Origin: CAMLHU01 sp039917855
GTDB lineage: Bacteria; Gemmatimonadota; Gemmatimonadetes; Gemmatimonadales; GWC2-71-9
Assembly: GCA_039917855.1 (NCBI GenBank)
Contig: JBDSIR010000099.1
Coordinates: 1-56,290, forward strand
DNA length: 56,290 nt
Direction: 5' to 3'
The notes below the pieces were generated by a model. That model had not been told where the DNA came from and made no database searches. It saw only the letters and a program-made list of their open reading frames with translations. This document shows, one piece after another, positions 25,337-35,395 of this stretch (position 1 is its first letter; each line of letters opens with the position of its first letter). A program made the position numbers and the translations under genes.

Positions 25337-25532
25337 GTGCCTGGTGCCTGGTGCCTGGTGCCTAGTGCCTCATGCTGGGGGGTTGGATGGAGAATGAAGG
25401 GCGTCTCAGCCGAGGCGCCCTTCTGCCATTGTGGCGCTTCGAGCCCGGCATAGCAGTTGCCCCCCTGTCTACGCTCTTGCACCTTTGACCTGAACCTGTC
25501 CGTCAGGCACCAGGCACTAGGCACTAGGCACT
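25336..25532. repeat. inverted heptamer element, unit GGTGCCT (before clpB)
   Basis: Five tandem 7-mers (AGTGCCT, GGTGCCT x3, AGTGCCT) start at the last base of the upstream TGA (25336-25370). Four complementary units (AGGCACC, AGGCACT x3) fill 25505-25532 and touch the clpB ATG at 25533. The long spacer holds another strong hairpin, an 11-bp stem at 25397-25422. The arms match unit by unit, so the whole gap between the two genes is one element. Confidence 0.9.
25397..25422 (+). terminator. terminator-like hairpin inside the clpB upstream element
   Basis: AAGGGCGTCTC pairs with GAGGCGCCCTT around an AGCC tetraloop, with one G-T wobble. It is probably the transcription end of the recO/FlgD-like transcript. 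A CTT run rather than a full T-run follows. Confidence 0.6.
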
Positions 25533-28163
25533 ATGACCATCCGACCCGACCGCCTGACCCTCAAGGCCCAAGAGGCCTTTCGTGATGCCCTCGCCGACGC
25601 CAAGGCGCGTGGCAATCCTGTCGCCAACGACGCCCACCTCCTCGCCGCGCTGCTGACGCAGGAGGAGGGGGTGGTCCGGCCCCTGCTCCAGAAGGCGGGG
25701 GTCGACGTCGCGGCGTTGAGCAAGGAGATCGAACGGGAGATCGGTCGCTTCCCCAAGCAGAAGGGCGACGGCGGCGAGCCGACCTTCAGCCGCGAGCTCA
25801 ATACGGCGTTCGATCGCGCTGAGAAAGAGGCCGAAAAGCTCGGCGACGCCTATATCGCCACCGAGCACCTGGTCATCGGGTTGGCCGATACGGCGGGGAC
25901 CGCGGCCAAGGGACTGCTGAGCGCGGCGGGCGTCTCTCCTGACGACCTCCGCACGGCGATGGCGGCGGTGCGGGGCTCGCACAAGGTCACCGACCAGTCT
26001 CCGGAGGAGAAATACCAGGCGCTCGAGCGCTACACCCGGAATCTCACCGACCTCGCCCGAGCGGGGAAACTCGACCCGGTCATCGGCCGCGACGAGGAGA
26101 TCCGTCGCGTCATCCAGGTCCTGTCGCGCCGGACCAAGAACAATCCGGTCCTCATCGGTGAGCCGGGTGTCGGCAAGACGGCGATCGTCGAGGGTCTGGC
26201 CCAGCGCATCGTGAACGGCGACGTGCCCGAATCGCTGCGCGGACGGGAGCTCATCTCGCTCGACATCGGTCAGCTCCTGGCGGGGGCCAAATATCGCGGC
26301 GAGTTTGAGGACCGGCTCAAGTCGGTCATCAAGGAGCTCACCGCCGCCCAGGGGCGCTACGTCGTCTTTATCGACGAGATGCACACCATCGTGGGCGCGG
26401 GGAAGGCCGAAGGGGCGGTCGACGCCGGCAACATGCTCAAGCCCGCCCTCGCGCGGGGCGAGCTCCACGTCGTCGGCGCCACCACGCTCGACGAATACCG
26501 TCTCCACGTCGAGAAGGATCCCGCGCTCGAGCGGCGGTTCCAGCCGGTCATGGTCGGCGAGCCGAGCGTGCAGGACACGATCGCGATCCTGCGGGGCCTC
26601 AAGGAGCGTTACGAGGTCCACCATGGCGTCCGCATCACCGATGACGCGCTGGTCTCCGCGGCCACCCTGTCCGATCGCTACATCGGCGACCGCTTCCTCC
26701 CGGACAAGGCGATCGACCTGGTCGACGAGGCGGCGAGCAAGCTGCGCATCGAGATCGACTCCCTCCCGCTCCCGATCGACGAGGTGGAGCGGCGCATCAT
26801 CCAGCTCGAGATCGAGCGTCAGGCCCTCCTCAAGGAGACCGATCGCTCGGCCAAGGCGCGCCGCGCCGCGCTGGACCAGGAGATCTCCCAGCTCAAGGAG
26901 AAGAGCGGGGGGATGAAGGCGCAGTGGCAGGCGGAGAAGGACGCCATCCAGGAGATGCGGGGCCGCAAGGAGGAGCTCGAACAGCTCCGCCAGCAGGCCG
27001 ACGTGGCCACCCGTGCCGGCGACCTTCAGAAGGCCGCCGAGCTGCAGTACGGCCGGATCCCTGAGCTCGAGCGCCAGCTCGGCGCCGACGAGGCCAAGCT
27101 CGGTGAGGTCCAGAAGAGCGCGCGTTACCTCAAGGAAGAGGTCGGCTCCGAGGACATCGCCGAGATCGTGGCGAAGTGGACCGGGATCCCCGTCAGCAAG
27201 ATGCTCGAGAGCGACCGCGAGCGGCTCACCAAGCTCGAGCACGAGCTCGCTCGGCGCGTCATCGGGCAGGAGACGGCGGTCTCCGCGGTGGCGAATGCGG
27301 TGCGCCGGAGCCGCGCCGGACTGGGCGACCCCCACCGTCCCACGGGATCGTTCATCTTCCTCGGCCCCACCGGTGTCGGGAAGACCGAGACCGCCAAGGC
27401 GCTGGCGGAGTTCCTCTTCGACGACGAGCGCGCGATGGTGCGGCTCGACATGTCGGAGTACATGGAGAAACACGCGGTGGCCCGGATGATCGGCGCTCCC
27501 CCGGGGTACATCGGGTACGAAGAGGGAGGCCAGCTCACCGAAGCGGTGCGGCGGCGCCCCTACTCGGTCCTGCTGTTCGACGAGATCGAGAAAGCCCATC
27601 CCGACGTCTTCAATCTCCTGCTGCAGATCCTCGACGACGGGCGCCTCACCGACGGCCAGGGCCGGGTGGTCGATTTCCGGAACACCGTCATCATCATGAC
27701 GAGCAACATCGGGAGCCACTACATCCTGGAAGCGGGGAACGAGCCCGACGCCGCAGCGTGGGGGATCATCGAGACGACGGTGCGCGAGGAGCTGCGCAAG
27801 CATTTCCGTCCCGAATTCCTGAACCGGGTCGACGAGGTGATCGTCTTCCGGCAACTCGGCCGGAACGAGCTCGCCAAGATCGTTCAGCTTCAGCTCGGCG
27901 GCCTCGAGCGGATGCTCGCCGCCAAGGGGCTCACCCTGGAAGTGAGCGACGCCGCAACGGCGCTGATCGGCGCTGAGGGGTACGACCCGGTCTACGGCGC
28001 GCGTCCCATCAAGCGGGTCATCCAGCGCCGGCTCCAGAATCCGCTCGCCCTCCACGTGCTCGAAGGAAAGTACGCCGCCGGGGACATGGTCATCATCGGG
28101 GTGAAGGGGAACGATCTCACTTTCGACCGCCGGGCAGGGAAGGGAGCGGCCGCGAGTGCGTAG
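25533..28163 (+). CDS. clpB: ATP-dependent disaggregase ClpB
   Basis: A Hsp100 chaperone of 876 residues that re-solubilises aggregated proteins with DnaK. It has an N-terminal Clp-N double repeat, two AAA+ modules (Walker A GEPGVGKT at 209-216 and GPTGVGKT at 611-618), and a coiled-coil middle domain (about 410-530) rich in KEKSGGMKAQWQAEKDAIQ. It is full length and normal. The ATG sits directly on the last repeat unit, so no ribosome site is visible. No CIRCE or HspR operator is seen upstream. The stop overlaps tadA. Confidence 0.97.
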   Translation: MTIRPDRLTLKAQEAFRDALADAKARGNPVANDAHLLAALLTQEEGVVRPLLQKAGVDVAALSKEIEREIGRFPKQKGDGGEPTFSRELNTAFDRAEKEAEKLGDAYIATEHLVIGLADTAGTAAKGLLSAAGVSPDDLRTAMAAVRGSHKVTDQSPEEKYQALERYTRNLTDLARAGKLDPVIGRDEEIRRVIQVLSRRTKNNPVLIGEPGVGKTAIVEGLAQRIVNGDVPESLRGRELISLDIGQLLAGAKYRGEFEDRLKSVIKELTAAQGRYVVFIDEMHTIVGAGKAEGAVDAGNMLKPALARGELHVVGATTLDEYRLHVEKDPALERRFQPVMVGEPSVQDTIAILRGLKERYEVHHGVRITDDALVSAATLSDRYIGDRFLPDKAIDLVDEAASKLRIEIDSLPLPIDEVERRIIQLEIERQALLKETDRSAKARRAALDQEISQLKEKSGGMKAQWQAEKDAIQEMRGRKEELEQLRQQADVATRAGDLQKAAELQYGRIPELERQLGADEAKLGEVQKSARYLKEEVGSEDIAEIVAKWTGIPVSKMLESDRERLTKLEHELARRVIGQETAVSAVANAVRRSRAGLGDPHRPTGSFIFLGPTGVGKTETAKALAEFLFDDERAMVRLDMSEYMEKHAVARMIGAPPGYIGYEEGGQLTEAVRRRPYSVLLFDEIEKAHPDVFNLLLQILDDGRLTDGQGRVVDFRNTVIIMTSNIGSHYILEAGNEPDAAAWGIIETTVREELRKHFRPEFLNRVDEVIVFRQLGRNELAKIVQLQLGGLERMLAAKGLTLEVSDAATALIGAEGYDPVYGARPIKRVIQRRLQNPLALHVLEGKYAAGDMVIIGVKGNDLTFDRRAGKGAAASA

Positions 28164-28626
28164 AGGGGCTCCCACCTCGCATGACCTGGCGGGGATGGAA
28201 TACGCGCTTCGTCTGGCGCGTGCGGCAGCGGTCCGCGACGAGGTCCCGGTCGGGTGTGTCGTGATGTACGGCTCGGAGGTGCTGGGACAGGCGCACAACG
28301 AGACCATCCAGCGCAACGACCCGATGGCGCACGCGGAGGTCCTGAGCCTGCAGCGGGCGATCCAAGCGGGGCACACCGACAAACTCCCCCTGGCCACGCT
28401 CTACGTGACGATCGAGCCCTGCGCGCAGTGCGCCGGTGCCATCGTCCTGGCGCGGGTCGGGCGGGTCGTGTTCGGCGCGTGGGATCAGCGGGCCGGGATG
28501 GCGGGGTCGGTGTACGACATCCTGCGGAACCCGCGCCTCAATCATCGACCCGAAGTGGTGACCGGGATCCTCGAGGAGCAATGCGGGGCGGTGTTGAAGG
28601 GGTTCTTCAGGGCGAAGCGGGGGTAA
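28156..28626 (+). CDS. tadA: tRNA-specific adenosine deaminase (A34)
   Basis: Converts the wobble adenosine of tRNA-Arg(ACG) to inosine. In 156 residues it has the zinc-deaminase residues H59-A-E61 (DPMAHAEVLSL) and C89/C92 (EPCAQCAGA), followed by the typical VFGAWDQRAGMAGSVYDIL region. GTG 28156 overlaps the end of clpB by eight bases. It could start a little downstream at ATG 28195, which would still give the complete catalytic domain. Confidence 0.93.
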   Translation: MRRGAPTSHDLAGMEYALRLARAAAVRDEVPVGCVVMYGSEVLGQAHNETIQRNDPMAHAEVLSLQRAIQAGHTDKLPLATLYVTIEPCAQCAGAIVLARVGRVVFGAWDQRAGMAGSVYDILRNPRLNHRPEVVTGILEEQCGAVLKGFFRAKRG

Positions 28627-28661
28627 TTCCGGCCGCAGGTCGCTTCGCCCCCTCTGGGCCA

Positions 28662-28835
28662 TGTCATCCTGAGGGGCCTCGAGGCCCCGAAGGATCTCCG
28701 GCCGGCATTGCGTTCCTTGCGTTTCCGTCGGACCGACGCTCGCGACCTCTGTGCGGACCTCCTGCGCGCGATCCTGGCGGATCTCGATAATGACGGCGGA
28801 GATCCTTCGGCGGCTGAAGCCGCCTCAGGATGACA
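28662..28835. repeat. REP-like palindromic element after tadA
   Basis: The left arm, beginning TGTCATCCTGAGG (28662), and the right arm, ending CCTCAGGATGACA (28835), are complementary. Internal matches are AAGGATCT and AGATCCTT, and each arm holds its own mini-hairpin (GGGGCCTCGAGGCCCC at 28673-28688; GGCGGCTGAAGCCGCC at 28809-28824). Elements with this GTCATCCTGAGG core are dispersed in many bacterial genomes and often end transcripts. It fills most of the 263-base gap to the next gene. Confidence 0.75.
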
Positions 28836-28889
28836 GGAAGCGTTGCGCGCTCCGCGGCTTCGCCGAACCCTCTGCAATTATCTTTCATC

Positions 28890-29291
28890 ATGGACCAAGA
28901 GACTCGAAACACCCTCCTGACCGCCCAACAGGCCCTCCTCCACGTGCACAAGGCGCTGCTCGAGGAGGAGCGGCGTCGCTATGAGGTCGAGCGCGGCCGG
29001 GTGCCGAGCGCGATGGCATTCCTGCAGCTGCTGCTGAACGACCCCTGGTTCGCCTGGATCCGGCCGATGTCGGGACTGGCGGCCCAGATCGACGAGGCGC
29101 TCTTCGCCAAGCCGGGTGTGACCACGCTTCCGCCGTCGCTCCTCCTCGAGGAAGCCCGATTCCTGCTCTCGCCCCGTCACGAAAGCGATGACATCCCGGG
29201 CAGGCTCTACCAGATGATCCAGGCCGTGCCCGAGGTCGCGGTGGCCCATCGGGAAGCGGTGAAGATATGGCCGGTCGCGCCTCCAGCCTGA
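28890..29291 (+). CDS. small helical protein of unknown function
   Basis: A 133-residue, cytoplasmic-looking protein with a long amphipathic N-terminal helix (LLTAQQALLHVHKALLEEERRRYEVERG). An LNDPWFAWIRPMSGLAAQIDEAL segment and LLLEEARFLLSP follow. I do not recognise a family. ATG 28890 was chosen as the start because the upstream codons lie in the REP-like region. It overlaps the L,D-transpeptidase gene by 25 bases, which suggests co-expression. No functional claim is made. Confidence 0.6.
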   Translation: MDQETRNTLLTAQQALLHVHKALLEEERRRYEVERGRVPSAMAFLQLLLNDPWFAWIRPMSGLAAQIDEALFAKPGVTTLPPSLLLEEARFLLSPRHESDDIPGRLYQMIQAVPEVAVAHREAVKIWPVAPPA

Positions 29292-30925
29292 CCCTCGCCA
29301 GGGTCCTCTCCCTCCTCGCCGCCCTGGGCGCATTCGGGCCGCTGGCACTCTCGGCCCAGGATCCCGCCGCGACCGCGATCCGGGCGCTGCTCACCTCTGC
29401 CCGCATCCCTTCATCCCGCCACCCCGACTTCACCGGTCAGGTGGAGGTCCTCTCGCGCCTGTATGCCGCGCGGGGTGATGCGCCGCTCTGGGACGATGGC
29501 AACGGGCTCACCCCCCTGGCGCACGCCGCGATCGTGACGCTGGGCGCCTCGGCGGAGCGGGGGCTCGACCCGGAGGAATACGACGTGCGCCTCCTCGACA
29601 GCCTTGCGGACGCCGGGGTGGCCGCGTCGGTCGAGATCCGGGCCGAACGGGATGTGCTCCTGAGCCGCGCGCTGAGCCGCTACCTCAGCGACCTGCGCGA
29701 CGGTCGGGTCCCCGACACGCCGTTCGATCACCTGAAGCTCGGGATCCCCATCGACGCATCCGTGGCCCTCGTGCAGCGCGCCGCCGCCGGTGAGGCGATC
29801 GAGACCCTGGCGCGCGAGGTCGAGCCTCCGCTGGTGCAGTATCGGAACCTGCTGCGCCATCTCGCCCGATACCACCAGCTCGCCGGGAGTCTCATCCTCG
29901 TTCCACTCCCGCGTGCCATTCCAGGCATCGGCGAGCCCTACGCCGGTGCGGCGGAGTTGCGGCGGCGTCTCATCGCCTACGGCGACTTGATCGCGGACTC
30001 GGCCCCCGCAGACACCGCCGTGTACGACAGCGTCCTGGCCGAAGGGGTGCGGCATTTCCAGTTCCGCCACTCGCTCGAACCCGACGGGGTCCTTGGTGCG
30101 CCCACCCGCCGGGAGCTCGCCGTCCCTCCCGCGCGCCGGGAGGAACAGATCGCGCTCGCACTGGAGCGCCTCCGATGGCTCCCCCCCCTGCCGGACCAGC
30201 GGATCATCGTGGTCAATATCCCGGCATTCACCCTTGTCGCCTTCGACTCCATCGGCGGGACCGGGACGCCGGTGCTCCAGATGCGGGTCGTGATCGGGCG
30301 CGCTTTCGACAAGCGCACCCCCGTGATGTACGAGCCGCTCCGCTCGGTCGAGTTCCGGCCGTACTGGAACATCCCCGTGAAGATCCTGCGCGAGGAGTAC
30401 CTCCCCCAGCTCTCCCTGCAGCCGCTCTTCCTGCGCCGCCAGCGCATGGAGGTCCTGGGTGCCCGGGATTCCGTGCTGGGGGACGGCGTCACGCCGGAGA
30501 TCCTCTGGGGCCTGGCCAATGGAGCGTACCGGCTTCGGCAGCGGCCGGGGGGATGGAATGCCCTCGGGGCGACCAAGTTCACCTTCCCCAATCGCGCGGA
30601 CATCTACCTCCACGGCACACCGGACACGACCGCGTTCAGCCTGGCGCGCCGCGACCTGAGCCACGGCTGCATTCGGCTGCAGGATCCGGGATCGCTGGCC
30701 GAGTGGGCGCTCAGGGGAGTCCCGGGATGGGATATCGCGCAGATCGATTCGGTGGTCGCGGGGACCGGGAACGTGCTGGTCCCGGTGGCGGAACCGATCG
30801 GGGTGCTGATCTACTACGCCACCGCGACCGCGACCTCGGACGGGGAGATCCGATTCCATCCCGACATCTACGGGCACGACCGGCGGCTGCGTGCGGCGCT
30901 GACGGGACGGAGCAGGGGGAGGTAA
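29267..30925 (+). CDS. L,D-transpeptidase (YcbB-like scaffold and YkuD domain)
   Basis: A periplasmic enzyme forming 3-3 crosslinks in peptidoglycan or attaching proteins to it. The 552 residues show a signal peptide (about residues 1-30, ending ALSAQ), an N-terminal scaffold, a peptidoglycan-binding-like region (ALAEGVRHFQFRHSLEPDGVLGAPTRRELA), and a C-terminal YkuD domain. The catalytic motif is SHGCIRL with H466 and C468. The length and domain order match the E. coli YcbB (LdtD) type. It overlaps the small upstream gene. Confidence 0.92.
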   Translation: MAGRASSLTLARVLSLLAALGAFGPLALSAQDPAATAIRALLTSARIPSSRHPDFTGQVEVLSRLYAARGDAPLWDDGNGLTPLAHAAIVTLGASAERGLDPEEYDVRLLDSLADAGVAASVEIRAERDVLLSRALSRYLSDLRDGRVPDTPFDHLKLGIPIDASVALVQRAAAGEAIETLAREVEPPLVQYRNLLRHLARYHQLAGSLILVPLPRAIPGIGEPYAGAAELRRRLIAYGDLIADSAPADTAVYDSVLAEGVRHFQFRHSLEPDGVLGAPTRRELAVPPARREEQIALALERLRWLPPLPDQRIIVVNIPAFTLVAFDSIGGTGTPVLQMRVVIGRAFDKRTPVMYEPLRSVEFRPYWNIPVKILREEYLPQLSLQPLFLRRQRMEVLGARDSVLGDGVTPEILWGLANGAYRLRQRPGGWNALGATKFTFPNRADIYLHGTPDTTAFSLARRDLSHGCIRLQDPGSLAEWALRGVPGWDIAQIDSVVAGTGNVLVPVAEPIGVLIYYATATATSDGEIRFHPDIYGHDRRLRAALTGRSRGR

Positions 30926-30997
30926 GCCCTCATACTGCAGTGCTAAACCCAACGCGTCTACCGTCTTACGGCCCGACCACCTAATTTCTTGGCCGCT

Positions 30998-31328
30998 GGA
31001 CAGGTGTCCGAGTGAGACCTCGCCTGAAGGCGAGGCTGGTGAAGCCGAATGTTGACAGGAGAGGCCTGAAGGCCTCCGTATGGCAGGGTCGAGGGTGTTA
31101 GGACAGGTGTCCGAGTGAGACCTCGCCTGAAGGCGAGGCTGGTGAAGCGGAATTGATGATAGAAGAGGCCTGAAGGCCTCACCCGTCGCAGAGATCGTGA
31201 GTTGCTGGACAGGTGTCCGAGTGGCTGAAGGAACCAGTCTCGACCGCGGCTCTCGCCGCGGCTGTTCTTGGCGGAGTATTTGATAGAAGAGGCCTGTCGG
31301 CCTCCGCAGGGTTGGAGTGCAGGGCGTT
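30998..31328 (+). repeat. three degenerate tRNA-Ser 5' copies in tandem
   Basis: The tRNA-Ser 5' sequence GGACAGGTGTCCGAGTG occurs at 30998, 31101 and 31207 before the intact tRNA at 31329 (spacings 103, 106 and 122 bases). The third copy continues homologous through the D-arm and anticodon stem (GGCTGAAGGAACCAGTCTCGA), then breaks off. All three lack a proper 3' half. Each is followed by small hairpins; copies 2 and 3 share a TGATAGAAGAGGCCTG...GGCCTC segment, while copy 1 has a variant ending in the same AGAGGCCTGAAGGCCTC stem. These are tRNA-derived repeats rather than functional tRNAs. Confidence 0.85.
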
Positions 31329-31415
31329 GGACAGGTGTCCGAGTGGCTGAAGGAACCAGTCTCGAAAACTGGCATACCGGCAACGGTATCGAGGGTTCGA
31401 ATCCCTCCCTGTCCG
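31329..31415 (+). tRNA. tRNA-Ser(CGA)
   Basis: An 87-base class II tRNA. The acceptor GGACAGG/CCTGTCC with discriminator G, the anticodon stem CCAGT/ACTGG around CTCGAAA (anticodon CGA, reads UCG), a long variable arm (CATACCGGCAACGGTATC) and the T-loop GTTCGAATCC are all present. The CCA end is not encoded. It is the intact last copy of a local tRNA-Ser repeat series. Confidence 0.95.
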
Positions 31416-31504
31416 TGGGTAGCTTGGCCCTCTGGGCCGAGAACAAAAGGCGCGAAAGGCGCTGAAGGCGCCCAAGCTCTCCGCTACGAGAACTTGGGCG
31501 CCTT
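31416..31504 (+). terminator. tRNA-Ser trailer module with a 12-bp terminator
   Basis: Right after the tRNA, GTAGCTTGGCCCTCTGGGCCGA forms a first hairpin (GGCCC/GGGCC). AAGGCGCCCAAG (31465-31476) then pairs perfectly with CTTGGGCGCCTT (31493-31504). Two homologous modules follow the degenerate tRNA 3' ends at 40008 and 40145. Confidence 0.8.
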
Positions 31505-31565
31505 TCCACTTGTGCGTCTTTGGACTGCTTGCGCGCCTATCGCGTCTTGACCGCCATTGGACCCG

Positions 31566-32486
31566 TCACGGCGTCCGCTGCAGGTTCCGCCGCATCTCGG
31601 CGATGTTGAGCATCGGCGTTCCCCCCTCGGTGGGGACCAGGACCACCAGGTTGTTGCTCTGGCGCATGTCGTGGAGCACCTCGAGGTACTGCTTGGTGAG
31701 CGCCTCGGGGGTAAGCGTTTGATTGAGGAGCCGCTGCTGTTCCGCCTGCAGCCGGGCGACCTCGACCCGGTGACGCTCGGTCTCGATCTGCTGTTCCTGG
31801 GCGATCTTGTTGTTGATCGCCTGGACCACCTGGGCCGGGGGCTGGAGGTCGCGCAGGAAGAAGGCGGTCACCTGCGCGATCCGGAAGATCTCCCCGCCGG
31901 CGCGGGGCTGGGTCACCAGCGCCGAGTCGACCTCCATCTCCATCGCGGTCGCGATCTTGTTGCGCTCGGAGATGTCGTTGATGGTGAACTGGACCATCCC
32001 GTCCCGGACGCCGTTCCGGATGGCATTCCGGACCACGTTCTCGATCTGCTCCTGGTTCCCGATCTCCAGGAACAGGCGGGGCGCATCGGCTGGAAGGATC
32101 TGGTAGCGGATCGCGACATCGATCTGCATCCCCATCTGTTCCTTGGAGAGCGCCTGGATCGTCTCGGCGTCCTGCCGGGCCCCCGGCCACTGCTCCTCGC
32201 GGGTGCTGTACCGCTCCACCGAGGACCAGGGGGTGACGAACCGGATCCCGGGGAGGAGCGGGAGGTCACTGACCGTTCCGAAGGCATGTCGCACCCCGAC
32301 GGTGCCGGGCTCGATCACCTTGACCATTGTGCCGAGCACCGAGAGCGCCGCCACCGCCATGAGGCCGAGGGCGACGAGGCGGAGGACCTTTGCACCCGGG
32401 CCAATGGAGCCCTGACGGCCGGCCGCGACAGTGAAGAGGATGAAAGCGGCGAAGAGGAGGAGGATACCCATCACCAGGCTGCCCAT
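31566..32486 (-). CDS. SPFH/Band 7 family membrane protein
   Basis: A 306-residue stomatin/prohibitin-like protein. Two N-terminal hydrophobic segments (MGSLVMGILLLFAAFILFTV and LVALGLMAVAALSVLGTMV) are followed by the SPFH domain from VIEPGTVGVRHAFGTV, which continues through PGIRFVTPWSSVERY and VQFTINDISERNKIATAMEMEVDSALVTQ. A coiled-coil stretch (QIETERHRVEVARLQAEQQRL) precedes a short tail. Such proteins organise membrane microdomains or regulate membrane proteases. ATG 32486 was taken as start because upstream codons cross a hairpin. It lies downstream of padR on the same strand. Confidence 0.85.
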   Translation of the reverse strand: MGSLVMGILLLFAAFILFTVAAGRQGSIGPGAKVLRLVALGLMAVAALSVLGTMVKVIEPGTVGVRHAFGTVSDLPLLPGIRFVTPWSSVERYSTREEQWPGARQDAETIQALSKEQMGMQIDVAIRYQILPADAPRLFLEIGNQEQIENVVRNAIRNGVRDGMVQFTINDISERNKIATAMEMEVDSALVTQPRAGGEIFRIAQVTAFFLRDLQPPAQVVQAINNKIAQEQQIETERHRVEVARLQAEQQRLLNQTLTPEALTKQYLEVLHDMRQSNNLVVLVPTEGGTPMLNIAEMRRNLQRTP

Positions 32487-32539
32487 GGTCGTTCCGGGGT
32501 TGGAGGATGCAACAAGATAGGGGGCGGGTCGAACGCAGG

Positions 32540-32570
32540 GAACCGTCCCTCGCTCCGCTCGGGACGGTTC
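32540..32570. terminator. hairpin between padR and the SPFH gene
   Basis: GGAACCGTCCC pairs with GGGACGGTTCC (11 bp), with a TCGCTCCGCTC-type loop. It lies just past the padR stop on the minus strand. It could end or attenuate the padR transcript before the SPFH gene. Confidence 0.6.
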
Positions 32571-32573
32571 CAT

Positions 32574-32915
32574 CTATCTACTTCGAATCCCCCCCGTCGC
32601 CCCGTACCCCAGCACCCGATCCATCATCTCGGCGTATCGGGCCCATTGGTCCGCCTGGTCGCGGAACTGCGACCGCCCGAGGGGTGTGAGCTGGTAGTGG
32701 CGCGCGCGACGGTTCTGCTCCGAGGGGCCCCATTCGGAGGTGAGGAGGCCGCGCCGCTCCAGCCGGTGAAGGGCGGGGTAGAGGGTGCCCTCCTCGAGCT
32801 GGAGCGCACCGTCCGTCACCATCCGAAGCCACACCCCGACGCCGGCGCCGTGGGTCGGTTCCCAGCGGAGGGCGCGGAGGATCAGCAGGTCGAGGGTTCC
32901 GGGGAGGAGTTCCAT
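32574..32915 (-). CDS. PadR-family transcriptional regulator
   Basis: A 113-residue winged-helix regulator with the family pattern GTLDLLILRAL, THGAGVGVWLR, LEEGTLYPALHRLERRGLLTSEWG, and RRARHYQLTPLGR. PadR proteins usually repress genes next to them in response to small hydrophobic ligands. It is divergent from glnN and upstream of the SPFH gene. A 7-bp-arm palindrome CCCCTAG-N5-CTAGGGG (33012-33030) lies between them and is a plausible operator. Confidence 0.9.
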   Translation of the reverse strand: MELLPGTLDLLILRALRWEPTHGAGVGVWLRMVTDGALQLEEGTLYPALHRLERRGLLTSEWGPSEQNRRARHYQLTPLGRSQFRDQADQWARYAEMMDRVLGYGATGGIRSR

Positions 32916-32920
32916 ATGGG

Positions 32921-33007
32921 GTCCGAAGTGCGAAGTGCAAGGTGCGGGGGTTCGGGGGCGAGGTGCGGCTCAAAGGACCTCGCACTTCGGACTTCGCACT
33001 TCGCACC
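32921..33007. repeat. inverted heptamer element, unit GTGCGAA (padR-glnN)
   Basis: The forward arm 32921-32950 (GTCCGAA, GTGCGAA, GTGCAAG, GTGCGGG units) and a further GAGGTGCGG at 32960-32968 face the reverse arm 32978-33007, made of CGCACTT/GGACTTC-type units. It lies in the divergent promoter region, five bases upstream of the padR start. The same unit is used at the msrQ-pyrR element. Confidence 0.85.
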
Positions 33008-33011
33008 ATTA

Positions 33012-33030
33012 CCCCTAGACAGCCTAGGGG
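33012..33030. promoter_or_regulatory. candidate PadR operator palindrome
   Basis: CCCCTAG-ACAGC-CTAGGGG is a 19-base palindrome with 7-base arms, located between padR and glnN. PadR sites are often short dyads near the regulator's own promoter. Assignment to this PadR is inferred from position only. Confidence 0.4.
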
Positions 33031-33108
33031 AAAACATACCCCCGCCGCCTCCCGGCCGCTATTCTGCCCCGGACCGCCATCCCCCCCGCCCGTCAGGAGA
33101 TCCCGCCC

Positions 33109-35243
<2,135 letters not shown>

Positions 35244-35244
<1 letters not shown>

Positions 35245-35350
35245 TCGAGAGTCGAGAGTTTAGAGTCTAGAGTCTAGAGTCCGGAGGGGTGCGAATGGAG
35301 ATCATTTCCGCCTTCACCCCTCTGAACTCTAGACTCTTGACTCTCGACTC
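35244..35350. repeat. inverted heptamer element, unit GAGTCTA (glnN downstream)
   Basis: The forward arm starts at the last base of the glnN TAG (35244-35281: GTCGAGA, GTCGAGA, GTTTAGA, GTCTAGA, GTCTAGA and so on). The complementary arm is at 35324-35350. The spacer adds its own stem, GAGGGGTG (35284-35291) with CACCCCTC (35315-35322). The GAGTCTA unit is shared with two elements downstream. Confidence 0.9.
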
Positions 35351-35395
35351 CCCCGGGCTCCTCGCTTTGGGAGGGCCGGGGCTTAGTTTCCATCC

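Noticed and set aside
25371..25532. Heat-shock operator (CIRCE or HspR site) before clpB
   Set aside because: No TTAGCACTC-N9-GAGTGCTAA or CTTGAGT-N7-ACTCAAG pattern is found; the only dyads are the repeat arms and a terminator-like hairpin.
30926..31565. Short protein genes across the tRNA-Ser repeat region (for example 31268-31465)
   Set aside because: They read through tRNA and hairpin sequence, have no ribosome sites, and translate the repeats.
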